A model generated the notes under the pieces. The model had not been told where the DNA came from, did not search any database, and was given only the letters and a program-made list of their open reading frames with translations. Made by a program: the position numbers and the translations under genes. From Bradyrhizobium sp. AUGA SZCCT0176 (GTDB lineage: Bacteria; Pseudomonadota; Alphaproteobacteria; Rhizobiales; Xanthobacteraceae), in assembly GCF_018130145.1 (NCBI RefSeq), contig NZ_JAFCMB010000001.1, positions 372,001 to 436,000 of the forward strand: a stretch of 64,000 nt of DNA. The letters are read 5' to 3'. This document shows, piece after piece, positions 57,969 through 64,000 of this stretch. Every line of letters starts with the position of its first letter. Within the stretch, counting starts at the first letter, position 1.

Positions 57969-58870
57969 GGAACCTGAATGCGGGCTTGGTCGGCGCCCAT
58001 GCGGCGCCCGCTCTGGGGGTCAATTATAGCCTAAATGGCCGAAAATCCAGCGACTTGCGCCGGTCATTCCGGGCCTAATCGGCCCCAATCCGGGCAATTA
58101 GATCGGGCAATTGCCGCATATCGTCGAAAGTGACCGCGGCGCCTGCGGCACGCAGCGTATCTGCGGTGTCCGGACGGCAATGGCTGCCGCCGTGAAACCC
58201 GAGCACGGTCATGCCGGCGGCCCAGCCCCCGGTGACGCCGGCCACGCTGTCCTCGATCACGAGGCATCGCGCCGGCGGGACTTTCATCTGCCCCGCCGCG
58301 AGCAAAAACAGATCCGGTGCCGGCTTGCCGTTGCGCACCTGCGATCCCGAAAAAATATGCGGGGCAAAGCGCTCGTACAGTTTCACCCGTGACAGGCTCG
58401 CGAAAATCTTTTCGTGCACGGCACTGGAGGCGACGCATTTGCGCAGGTCGATGGCGTCGAGCGTCTCGTGAAGATGCGGAATTGGTTCAACAGCCTCCGC
58501 GAGCGCTGCAAACAATGTCGTTTGCCGTTCATGCTCGTACGTTTCGGCCAACGGCCGCCCGAGTTCCCGCTCGACTTCGGTGGTTGCATCGAGCGATGTG
58601 CGTCCGAGAAATCGCTGATGCACCTGCTCGGCGGTGATCGGATAGCCGTGACGCGTCAGCACCTCGGCATGAACGCGGCACGAGATCACCTCGCTGTCGA
58701 CCAGCACGCCGTCGCAATCGAAAATGATGAGATCGAAATTGGCGTTCAACGTTTGCACGCGGCCTCATCCTTGGCGATTCATGGAACCGGAGTGCGGGGT
58801 TGGTCGGCGCCCATGCGGCGCCCAGTCTGGGGGTCAATTATAGCCTAAATGGCCGAAAATCCAGCTTATT
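57963..58870. repeat. Tandem-duplicated segment: miaB upstream region plus HAD gene
   Basis: The region just upstream of miaB (57963-58060) recurs almost identically at 58778-58862, and each copy is followed by a HAD phosphatase gene (58075-58758; 58920-59591). Shared stretches include ggtcggcgcccatgcggcgc and gggggtcaattatagcctaa. The unit, about 0.8 kb, therefore duplicated head to tail. Confidence 0.85.
58075..58758 (-). CDS. HAD-superfamily phosphatase, tandem copy 1
   Basis: 227 residues beginning with GTG at 58758 and AAGGATGAGG upstream. Motif I DCDGVLVDSE holds the nucleophile and acid Asp, motif II CVASSAVHEK, and motifs III/IV GKPAPDLFL and CLVIEDSVAGV. It belongs to the beta-phosphoglucomutase-like/GPH-type subfamily I HADs that hydrolyse small phosphates. 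It is a paralogue of 58920-59591 made by tandem duplication: the two share their last 20 residues nearly exactly (MRQLPDLIARIGAD) but diverge in the cap domain, which suggests different substrates. Confidence 0.9.
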   Translation of the reverse strand: MQTLNANFDLIIFDCDGVLVDSEVISCRVHAEVLTRHGYPITAEQVHQRFLGRTSLDATTEVERELGRPLAETYEHERQTTLFAALAEAVEPIPHLHETLDAIDLRKCVASSAVHEKIFASLSRVKLYERFAPHIFSGSQVRNGKPAPDLFLLAAGQMKVPPARCLVIEDSVAGVTGGWAAGMTVLGFHGGSHCRPDTADTLRAAGAAVTFDDMRQLPDLIARIGAD

Positions 58871-58876
58871 AGCCCC

Positions 58877-58914
58877 GTCATTCCGGGTCCGCGCTTCGCG
58901 CGTCCCGGAATGAC
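58877..58914. repeat. REP-like palindrome in the second HAD copy
   Basis: Perfect 11-bp arms gtcattccggg/cccggaatgac (58877-58887, 58904-58914). In copy 1 only a single arm remains (58063-58073, followed directly by cctaatcgg), so the palindrome was either inserted in copy 2 or lost from copy 1. Confidence 0.8.
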
Positions 58915-58919
58915 CATGT

Positions 58920-59591
58920 CTAATCGGCCCCAATCCGGGCAATTAGATCAGGCAATTGCCGCATATCGCCGAAAGTGACCGCGGCGCCTGCGTCGCGAAG
59001 CAATTCAGCGTGACCTGCGCTGCAATGGCTGCCGCCGTGAAAGCCGAGCACGGTCATCCCGGCGGCCCGGCCACCGGTGACGCCGGCAACGCTGTCCTCG
59101 ATCACCAGGCATTGAGCCGGCCGGATATTCATCTGTTCGGCAGCGAACAGAAACAGATCCGGGGCAGGCTTGCCGCGCGTGACCTGCGTGGCGGAAAAGA
59201 TGTTGGGCGCGAGGACATCGTAGAGCCCGGCGCAGGTGAGGCCATGGCGAATCTTCTCCGGCGTACCGCTCGATGCCACGCATTTCGGAAGATCGATTGC
59301 GGCAATCGCTTCGCCGATATGGGGAATGGCTCCCAGCTCGTCAGCATATCGTTGCAGCGCGGCCTGTTTCATCTGCGCTTCGAAATCATCCGGGAGACTG
59401 CAACCCAGTTCGGCCTCGACGGTCAGGCGCGCCTCACGATCGGAGACGCCGAGGAACCGCTGCAGCACCTGATCCGCCGTGATCGGATAGCCGTGGCGCG
59501 TCAGCGTCTCCGCATGCGCGCGGCATGAAATGACCTCGCTGTCGACCAGCACGCCGTCGCAATCGAAAATGACGAGCTGTGGAATCTGCAT
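58920..59591 (-). CDS. HAD-superfamily phosphatase, tandem copy 2
   Basis: 223 residues from the ATG at 59591 (MQIPQLVIFDCDGVLVDSEV); an in-frame GTG at 59615 lies inside the dispersed repeat. The catalytic motifs are as in copy 1: DCDGVLVDSE, CVASSGTPEK, GKPAPDLFLFA, VIEDSVAGV. The cap region (LGCSLPDDFEAQMKQAALQR) differs from copy 1. An AGCGTTTTC repeat abuts the start codon directly and leaves no obvious ribosome site, so expression may be weak or depend on readthrough from fur. Confidence 0.88.
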   Translation of the reverse strand: MQIPQLVIFDCDGVLVDSEVISCRAHAETLTRHGYPITADQVLQRFLGVSDREARLTVEAELGCSLPDDFEAQMKQAALQRYADELGAIPHIGEAIAAIDLPKCVASSGTPEKIRHGLTCAGLYDVLAPNIFSATQVTRGKPAPDLFLFAAEQMNIRPAQCLVIEDSVAGVTGGRAAGMTVLGFHGGSHCSAGHAELLRDAGAAVTFGDMRQLPDLIARIGAD

Positions 59592-59592
59592 T

Positions 59593-59647
59593 TTATTTTG
59601 ACGCGTTTTCTTCACGCGAACCGGTACCCACTTCGCTTGAAAACGCT
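59593..59647 (-). repeat. AGCGTTTTC dispersed repeat, copy 4 (inverted, at the fur stop)
   Basis: On the minus strand it reads AGCGTTTTCAAGCGAAGTGG, then GTACCGGTTCGCGTG and AAGAAAACGCGTCAAAA. It contains the first two bases of the fur stop codon on one side and meets the second HAD start on the other. It lacks the terminal hairpin of the full element. It is about 96% identical to the first part of copy 5. Confidence 0.85.
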
Positions 59648-60098
59648 ATGACGACTTATCTTCGTCCAACGGCACGCAATACAGTTCGAGCCGGTGATCG
59701 ACCAGTTTGTAGCCGAGCTGGCGGGCGATTTCGGCCTGCAGCTTCTCGATTTCTTCCGAGGTGAATTCGATCACCTTGCCGTCGCGCAGATTGATCAGGT
59801 GATCGTGATGGCTGTCCGGCATCTGCTCGTAGCGCGCCCGGCCCTCGCGGAAATCATGCCGTTCGATGATGCCGGCGTCCTCGAACAGCTTTACGGTGCG
59901 GTACACGGTCGAGATCGAGATCTTGTCGTCGACCTCGACGCAGCGCCGGTAGAGTTCCTCGACGTCGGGATGATCCACCGAATCCGCCAGCACCCGCGCG
60001 ATGACGCGGCGCTGCTCGGTCATGCGCATGCCGGTGGCGGCGCAGCGTGCCTCGATACCGGTATTCTTGTGCGCGGGCGGGGATTTCAGAACAGACAT
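59646..60098 (-). CDS. fur: Fur-family regulator (Fur/Mur type)
   Basis: 150 residues from the ATG at 60098; an ATG at 60113 adds five residues. The helix-turn-helix (CAATGMRMTEQRRVIARVLA, SISTVYRTVKLFEDAGII) and the metal-binding HHDHLINLRDGKVIEF region are complete, but the C-terminal CxxC of E. coli Fur is absent (ELYCVPLDEDKSS). In Bradyrhizobium and relatives this orthologue responds to iron or manganese (Mur). It is bounded exactly on both sides by inverted copies of the AGCGTTTTC repeat. Confidence 0.93.
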   Translation of the reverse strand: MSVLKSPPAHKNTGIEARCAATGMRMTEQRRVIARVLADSVDHPDVEELYRRCVEVDDKISISTVYRTVKLFEDAGIIERHDFREGRARYEQMPDSHHDHLINLRDGKVIEFTSEEIEKLQAEIARQLGYKLVDHRLELYCVPLDEDKSS

Positions 60099-60113
60099 GA
60101 TCTCGGGCCTCAT

Positions 60114-60219
60114 AGCGTTTTCAAGCGAAGTGGGTACCGGTTCGCGTAAAGAAAACGCGTCAAAACAAAGAGCTAGAGCCTGTTCGGTTCTGATCCCATC
60201 AGAACCGAACAGGCTCTAG
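60114..60219 (+). repeat. AGCGTTTTC dispersed repeat, copy 5 (full, with 22-bp hairpin)
   Basis: It starts agcgttttcaagcgaagtgg and ends with the longest hairpin of the family: perfect 22-bp arms (60173-60194 and 60198-60219) around a 3-base loop. It lies immediately upstream of fur in opposite orientation to copy 4. The hairpin is positioned to end rimI transcripts or sit in the fur 5' region. Confidence 0.85.
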
Positions 60220-60251
60220 AGAGCAGGGGGTGTTTTGCCACCCCGTGCAGT

Positions 60252-60767
60252 TTACGACAAGTCGCGCCGCATCAGAAGTGCATTCAATTGCTCCCCGCCG
60301 GGCTGCTGATAATAGCGCTCGCGGCGCCCAATGACGCCGAATCCGGCCCATTCATACAGCCGCCGCGCCGGCTGATTGTTTTCTTCCACTTCCAGGAAGA
60401 TGGAACGCACGCCGCGGCCGGCGAGATGGCCAAGATGGGTCAGCAGCAAATTGCGCGACAGGCCGCGGCCACGCTCGCCGGCATCGATCGCGATCGACAA
60501 TATTTCGGCTTCGTCCGCGGCCATGCGCGAGACCGCAAAGCCGATCACCTTGCGCCCTTGCCGGAGGCGATGAACCAGCGTGTTGCGTTCGGTCAGCATC
60601 GCCTCGAACTCGCCTTCACCCCAGCCACGGTGAAACGAGGCGCCATGCAGCTGCGCCAGCCGCGCCGCGTCGCGCTGGCTGGCCGGTTCGACCACCGGCG
60701 CGCCGCCGCGCCACCATTTTGAAATCAGGGATCCCAAGGCTATTGTTACGGCCATTATCCCGGCCAT
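60252..60767 (-). CDS. rimI: RimI-like ribosomal protein alanine acetyltransferase
   Basis: 171 residues; the ATG at 60767 shares one base with the tsaB stop (TAATG). GNAT motifs are AEILSIAIDAGERGRGLSRN and IFLEVEENNQPARRLYEWAG, diagnostic of RimI. The first 30 residues (MAVTIALGSLISKWWRGGAP) are a hydrophobic/basic extension not found in E. coli RimI. The tsaB-rimI pairing is near universal. Confidence 0.93.
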   Translation of the reverse strand: MAGIMAVTIALGSLISKWWRGGAPVVEPASQRDAARLAQLHGASFHRGWGEGEFEAMLTERNTLVHRLRQGRKVIGFAVSRMAADEAEILSIAIDAGERGRGLSRNLLLTHLGHLAGRGVRSIFLEVEENNQPARRLYEWAGFGVIGRRERYYQQPGGEQLNALLMRRDLS

Positions 60768-61462
60768 TATGATGCGGGCTGTGAGGCTTGCGGCAGCGGG
60801 TCCTTTGGCGGCTTGGCGTCGGGCGCGCGCAGATAATAGGGACTGGCCGGCGACATCTCCGGGCTGACGGCGGCGCCCAGCCAGGCTACCCAGGTGATGT
60901 CGGGCGCCGGCTGTGCGTCGACCCGGAACGGCGGCGGCGCATTGGCCGGCCAGCGATCGGCGAGGATTTTGGCGGCGTTGCCGACCAGGTGCGGCGCGCC
61001 GAAGCGGGAGGCGTCGAGTGCTTCCGATATCGGCGCCACTTTCGGCTTGACCAGCGAGCCACCGTCGCCGCTGACAACCTGGAAATACACATGATCGTGG
61101 CGCGCATCGATCGCGGAAATGATCGGATGCTCGCTGTTCTCGCCGACGAAAGGCGCCGCGTAGGCGGTCAGCGTCGTCAATCCCACCACCGGCTTGCCGG
61201 CCGCCAGCGCAATGCCGCGGGCGGCCGAGAGGCCGACACGCAATCCGGTAAAGCTGCCGGGCCCCTTGGTCACGGCGACACGGTCGAGCGACGTGAACGC
61301 GATGCCGGATGCTTTCATCACCCGCGCGATCAGCGGCATCAGGGCTTCGGCGTGGCCGCGCTTCATCGGCTGCGATTCCTGCGCGATGATCTTCGTCGTG
61401 TCGGTATCGAGCACGGCCGCAGCGCAGGCATCAAGCGCGGTATCGATGGCTAGGATTAACAT
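60767..61462 (-). CDS. tsaB: TsaB, t6A biosynthesis subunit
   Basis: 231 residues from the ATG at 61462. The ASKHA-fold signature LAIDTALDACAAAVLD, then VTKGPGSFTGLRVGLSAARG, marks TsaB (YeaZ). It forms the scaffold with TsaD and TsaE in N6-threonylcarbamoyladenosine synthesis at A37 of tRNAs. TsaE is encoded as a fusion at 4203 in the same window. A 274-bp gap with tandem hairpins separates it from nfuA. Confidence 0.95.
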   Translation of the reverse strand: MLILAIDTALDACAAAVLDTDTTKIIAQESQPMKRGHAEALMPLIARVMKASGIAFTSLDRVAVTKGPGSFTGLRVGLSAARGIALAAGKPVVGLTTLTAYAAPFVGENSEHPIISAIDARHDHVYFQVVSGDGGSLVKPKVAPISEALDASRFGAPHLVGNAAKILADRWPANAPPPFRVDAQPAPDITWVAWLGAAVSPEMSPASPYYLRAPDAKPPKDPLPQASQPAS

Positions 61463-61521
61463 GGACGATTGGTAACATTTTTCACGATGAAAGGCGCGGT
61501 GTTCTTGCTGTCATGGCCGGG

Positions 61522-61632
61522 CATAGCCGTCCAGAAGGACGGCGTCGCTTCCACTCGCCATAGCCGTCCGGAAGGACGGCGTCGCTTCCGCTCGCCATAG
61601 CCGTCCGGAAGGACGGCGTCGCTTCCGCTCGC
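61522..61632. repeat. Three 37-bp tandem repeats, each a hairpin
   Basis: Units start at 61522, 61559 and 61596, with one or two mismatches in the first. Each contains gccgtcc-ggaa-ggacggc (GGAA loop; AGAA in unit 1). The array is itself enclosed by inverted atggccggg and cccggccat, so it is a REP-like element whose loop has been amplified threefold. The 37-bp period does not keep a reading frame. Confidence 0.88.
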
Positions 61633-61736
61633 CTATGTCCCGGCCATCCACGGCTTTGTCGCAGCTCATAAAATGTGAATGCCCGGGAGGGCCCGGGCAT
61701 CACGTAGAGACAAATCGCGTATTTTCGACGCCCGGC

Positions 61737-62306
61737 TTACATCGGCCGGACTTCGACCACGTCGGGCACGAAGTGCTTGAGCAGGTTCTGAATGCCGTGC
61801 TGCAGGGTTGCCGTCGAGGACGGGCAGCCGGCGCAGGAGCCCTTCATGTTGAGATAGACGACGCCGTCCTTGAAGCCGCGGAAGGTGATGTCGCCGCCGT
61901 CATTGGCGACCGCGGGGCGCACACGCGTCTCGATCAAATCCTTGATGGTCGCCACCGTGTCGGCGTCGGCCTCGTTGAAGAACTCGTCTTCCTCGTCGAG
62001 CGCCTCGTCATTGCCGGCCGTGCCGTCGGCCAGCAGCGGTGCGCCGGACATATAATGTTCCATGATGGCGCCGAGGATTGCCGGCTTGAGATGCTGCCAG
62101 TCGCTGTCGTCCTTGGTCACGGTGACGAAATCGGCGCCGTAGAACACGCTTTTCACGCCCTGCACGTCGAACAGCCGTTCGGCCAGCGGCGAGCGGGAGG
62201 CTGCTTCGCGGTTGGCGAATTCCATCGTGCCGGTGTCGAGCACGGTACGGCCCGGAATGAATTTCAGGGTGGCGGGGTTAGGGGTCGCTTCGGTCTGGAT
62301 AAACAT
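61737..62306 (-). CDS. NfuA-like iron-sulfur scaffold/carrier protein
   Basis: 189 residues from the ATG at 62306 with GGAGAAA upstream. The N-terminal Nfu_N domain (MFIQTEATPNPATLKFIPGR) and the C-terminal NifU-like domain with the cluster-binding CAGCPSS motif are separated by an acidic linker (NDEALDEEDEFFNEADADT). It delivers Fe-S clusters to target enzymes; MiaB encoded nearby is a known type of client. Confidence 0.95.
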   Translation of the reverse strand: MFIQTEATPNPATLKFIPGRTVLDTGTMEFANREAASRSPLAERLFDVQGVKSVFYGADFVTVTKDDSDWQHLKPAILGAIMEHYMSGAPLLADGTAGNDEALDEEDEFFNEADADTVATIKDLIETRVRPAVANDGGDITFRGFKDGVVYLNMKGSCAGCPSSTATLQHGIQNLLKHFVPDVVEVRPM

Positions 62307-62431
62307 CTGATTTCTCCGGCGTCGCCGGTTCAAGGCCGGCGCGTGGGTTTCCCTTTAGCAGATGGCGACGGCCAACGCACGATCAAGGGGCGCAGGGCAG
62401 CCCTTCCAAGCCCCTATTCCCTTAATTCCGC

Positions 62432-62926
62432 TCAGGAAAGCGCGTCGATTTCGGCGTCCTTGAGGTCGCCGGAAACGATGGTGACCGGGATCGGGAACGA
62501 GCCGGCGGCCTGTGCGATCAGGGCGATCAGCGGGCCGGGGCCTTCGGCGCCCGGATTGGCCGCCAGCACCAGCATCGAGATATCGACGTCCTTGTCGATC
62601 ACGTCGAGGATCTGTTCGGTCGGATTGCCCTCGCGAATCACCCTCTCCGGCGTGATCGCGGCAATGCCGTTGGCGCGGCCGGAGGCGCGGTCGAGCGCCT
62701 CATTGGCAGCGTCCTCGGCTTCGGCGCGCATGATGTCGGCGACCCCCAGCCATTGCTGGTTCTGGTCCTCGATCTCGATGATGCGCAGCATCACCACGCC
62801 GCCGCCGACCCGGATCGCCCAGCGGCTGGCATAGTAAACCGCGCGGTCCCACTCCGCGGTGTCGTCAACGATGACAAGACATTTTGGCTTGTGACCCGTC
62901 TCGTAGCTTCGTCGCTGGGTGGTCAT
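62432..62926 (-). CDS. Universal stress protein (UspA) family
   Basis: 164 residues from the ATG at 62926 (MTTQRRSYETGHKPKCLVIV). The Usp fold is shown by CLVIVDDTAEWDRAVYYASR, IIEIEDQ and the C-terminal GPLIALIAQAAGSFPIPVTI. The nucleotide-binding GxxGxG-9x-GS/T motif is poorly conserved (NPGAEGPGPLIAL), so ATP binding is doubtful. It lies between trpS and nfuA, the usual rhizobial order. Confidence 0.85.
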   Translation of the reverse strand: MTTQRRSYETGHKPKCLVIVDDTAEWDRAVYYASRWAIRVGGGVVMLRIIEIEDQNQQWLGVADIMRAEAEDAANEALDRASGRANGIAAITPERVIREGNPTEQILDVIDKDVDISMLVLAANPGAEGPGPLIALIAQAAGSFPIPVTIVSGDLKDAEIDALS

Positions 62927-63026
62927 GCATGTCCCGGTGCTGCGCCAAACCGACGCATGCTGCCACGGCGCAGCCGTGTCAGACAAGCGCCGTCGCTGGT
63001 TCAAGCAGCGATGGAGAACTTACCCG

Positions 63027-63170
63027 CCCCTGGAGGGGGAGGGTCGACGCGAAGCGGCGGGGTGGGGTGACAGTCTCTCGTTTCGATCAGTGCCCGAGTT
63101 GAGAGACTGTCACCCCACCCCGTCTTGCATTTCGCGGCGCTCATGCAAGCCGACCCTCTCCCTCCAGGGG
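63027..63170. repeat. Nested composite palindrome between the Usp gene and trpS
   Basis: Outer arms 63027-63046 and 63151-63170 match 19 of 20. Inner arms 63058-63079 and 63101-63122 are a perfect 22 bp around a 21-base loop. A third stem cttgcat/atgcaag (63124-63130, 63143-63149) lies in the right half. The whole can fold as a large branched cruciform. Confidence 0.85.
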
Positions 63171-63182
63171 AGGGTGAAGACG

Positions 63183-64000
63183 TCAGCGCTTGCGGATGAA
63201 GCCGACGATGTCCTTGGCGGCCTTCATGGTTTCGGCGGCGATCGCCTCGGCGCGCTCGGCGCCGTCGATCAGGATCGAATCGACGTGGCCGGGGTCGGCG
63301 ACCAGCCGTTTCATTTCCGAGGCGATCGGCGCGAGTTTGGTGACGCAAAGTTCCACCAGCGCGTTTTTGAAGTTGGAGAACTGTCCGCCGCCGAACTCGG
63401 CCAGCACCTCGGCTTTGCTGCGGCCCGACAGCCCCGCATAGATGCCGACGAGATTGTCGGCCTCCGGGCGGCCTTCCAGCCCCTTTTCTTCCGACGGCAA
63501 TGGTTCCGGATCGGTCTTGGCCTTGCGGATCTTCGCCGCGATGGTCTCGGCGTCGTCGGTCAGATTGATCCGCGAATTATCCGATGAATCCGACTTCGAC
63601 ATTTTCTTGGTGCCGTCGCGCAGGCTCATCACCCGCGTCGCGGGCCCGGTGATCACGGGCTCCGGCAGCGGAAAGAACAATCCGTCGTTGAAGCCATGGC
63701 CGCGGATCGAGTCGCCGAAGTCGTTGTTGAACTTCTGCGCGATGTCGCGGGAGAGTTCGAGGTGCTGCTTCTGGTCCTCGCCGACCGGCACGTGGGTGGC
63801 GCGATAGACCAGAATGTCGGCGGCCATCAGCACCGGATAATCGTAAAGCCCGACCGAAGCCGCTTCGCGATCCTTGCCGGCCTTGTCCTTGAACTGCGTC
63901 ATGCGGTTGAGCCAGCCCATCCGCGCCACGCAATTGAAGATCCAGGCGAGCTCGGCATGACCGGTGACCTGGCTCTGGTTGAACACGATGTGCTTTTTCG
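63183..64000 (-). CDS. trpS: Tryptophanyl-tRNA synthetase (5' end cut by window)
   Basis: About 272 codons are visible; the start lies right of the window. The frame reads [20 protein letters not shown] at the edge, then [20 protein letters not shown] and the class I signature [19 protein letters not shown]. TrpRS is about 340-350 residues, so roughly the first quarter is missing. It charges tRNA-Trp. The order trpS, Usp, nfuA, tsaB, rimI, fur, miaB is the rhizobial arrangement. Confidence 0.97.
   Translation of the reverse strand, partial: KKHIVFNQSQVTGHAELAWIFNCVARMGWLNRMTQFKDKAGKDREAASVGLYDYPVLMAADILVYRATHVPVGEDQKQHLELSRDIAQKFNNDFGDSIRGHGFNDGLFFPLPEPVITGPATRVMSLRDGTKKMSKSDSSDNSRINLTDDAETIAAKIRKAKTDPEPLPSEEKGLEGRPEADNLVGIYAGLSGRSKAEVLAEFGGGQFSNFKNALVELCVTKLAPIASEMKRLVADPGHVDSILIDGAERAEAIAAETMKAAKDIVGFIRKR

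Noticed and set aside
61522-61632. CRISPR-like array
   Set aside because: The three 37-bp units are directly adjacent with no unique spacers, and no cas genes are present.

Overview
The window is about 64 kb of GC-rich alphaproteobacterial chromosome from the Bradyrhizobium/Rhodopseudomonas/Nitrobacter group (order Hyphomicrobiales). The evidence is an Irr regulator with an N-terminal Cys-Pro heme motif, a TsaE-kinase fusion, a DivL-type pseudo-kinase, the miaB-phoH-ybeY-corC-lnt and rimP-nusA-ylxR-infB-rbfA-truB-rpsO-pnp clusters, and many small palindromic intergenic repeats. I see no tRNA, rRNA, IS element, prophage or CRISPR array. The genes are mostly core, so the unusual signals are domain fusions, regulatory palindromes, repeats and one small peptide locus.

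Layout. 1-8236 (minus): divL, the tsaE-amgK-like fusion, a PilZ gene, a murU-like nucleotidyltransferase and addB (cut by the window edge). This joins cell-cycle signalling, tRNA t6A synthesis, cell-wall sugar salvage and double-strand-break repair. 8429-10228: secreted alkaline-phosphatase-superfamily enzyme. 10352-14658 (minus): ubiE-ubiB-coaBC-dut with 4-bp overlaps; CoaBC carries an N-terminal ribbon-helix-helix domain, with a palindromic site just upstream of the gene. 14738-20359 (plus): mutM, an acetyltransferase, a gamma-glutamyltransferase and a chemoreceptor. 20547-22857: secreted peptidoglycan-binding/degenerate trypsin-like protein, divergent from a MoeB/ThiF-type E1 enzyme.

22978-25941 holds the most novel-looking locus: a 70-residue peptide with a leader-like helix (LTPEQLEIVAAG) and a Thr/Pro-rich tail, followed by a cysteine-rich 144-residue protein. 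An 18-bp CRP/FNR-type palindrome lies upstream. Next come an aldo/keto reductase and a divergent LysR gene. 25930-28571: P-loop kinase, glyoxylate-reductase-like dehydrogenase and SH3 protein. 28752-31432: irr, fabA, fabB. 31554-37457: GST, an unknown secreted protein, oxyR, katG and a Tat-exported superoxide dismutase (peroxide/superoxide defence).

37657-47957 (minus) is the translation/RNA-turnover operon from rimP to pnp, preceded by a promoter and a C(UUCG)G intrinsic terminator that suggests attenuation. 48294-64000: a DUF2336 gene, trmB with an M20 peptidase, an XRE regulator, lnt-corC-ybeY-phoH-miaB, two tandem HAD phosphatases, fur, rimI-tsaB, nfuA, a universal stress protein and trpS (cut). 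At least two repeat families occupy the intergenic gaps: REP-like palindromes, and a roughly 55-115 bp element beginning AGCGTTTTC that occurs five times, two copies forming inverted repeats exactly at the edges of fur.
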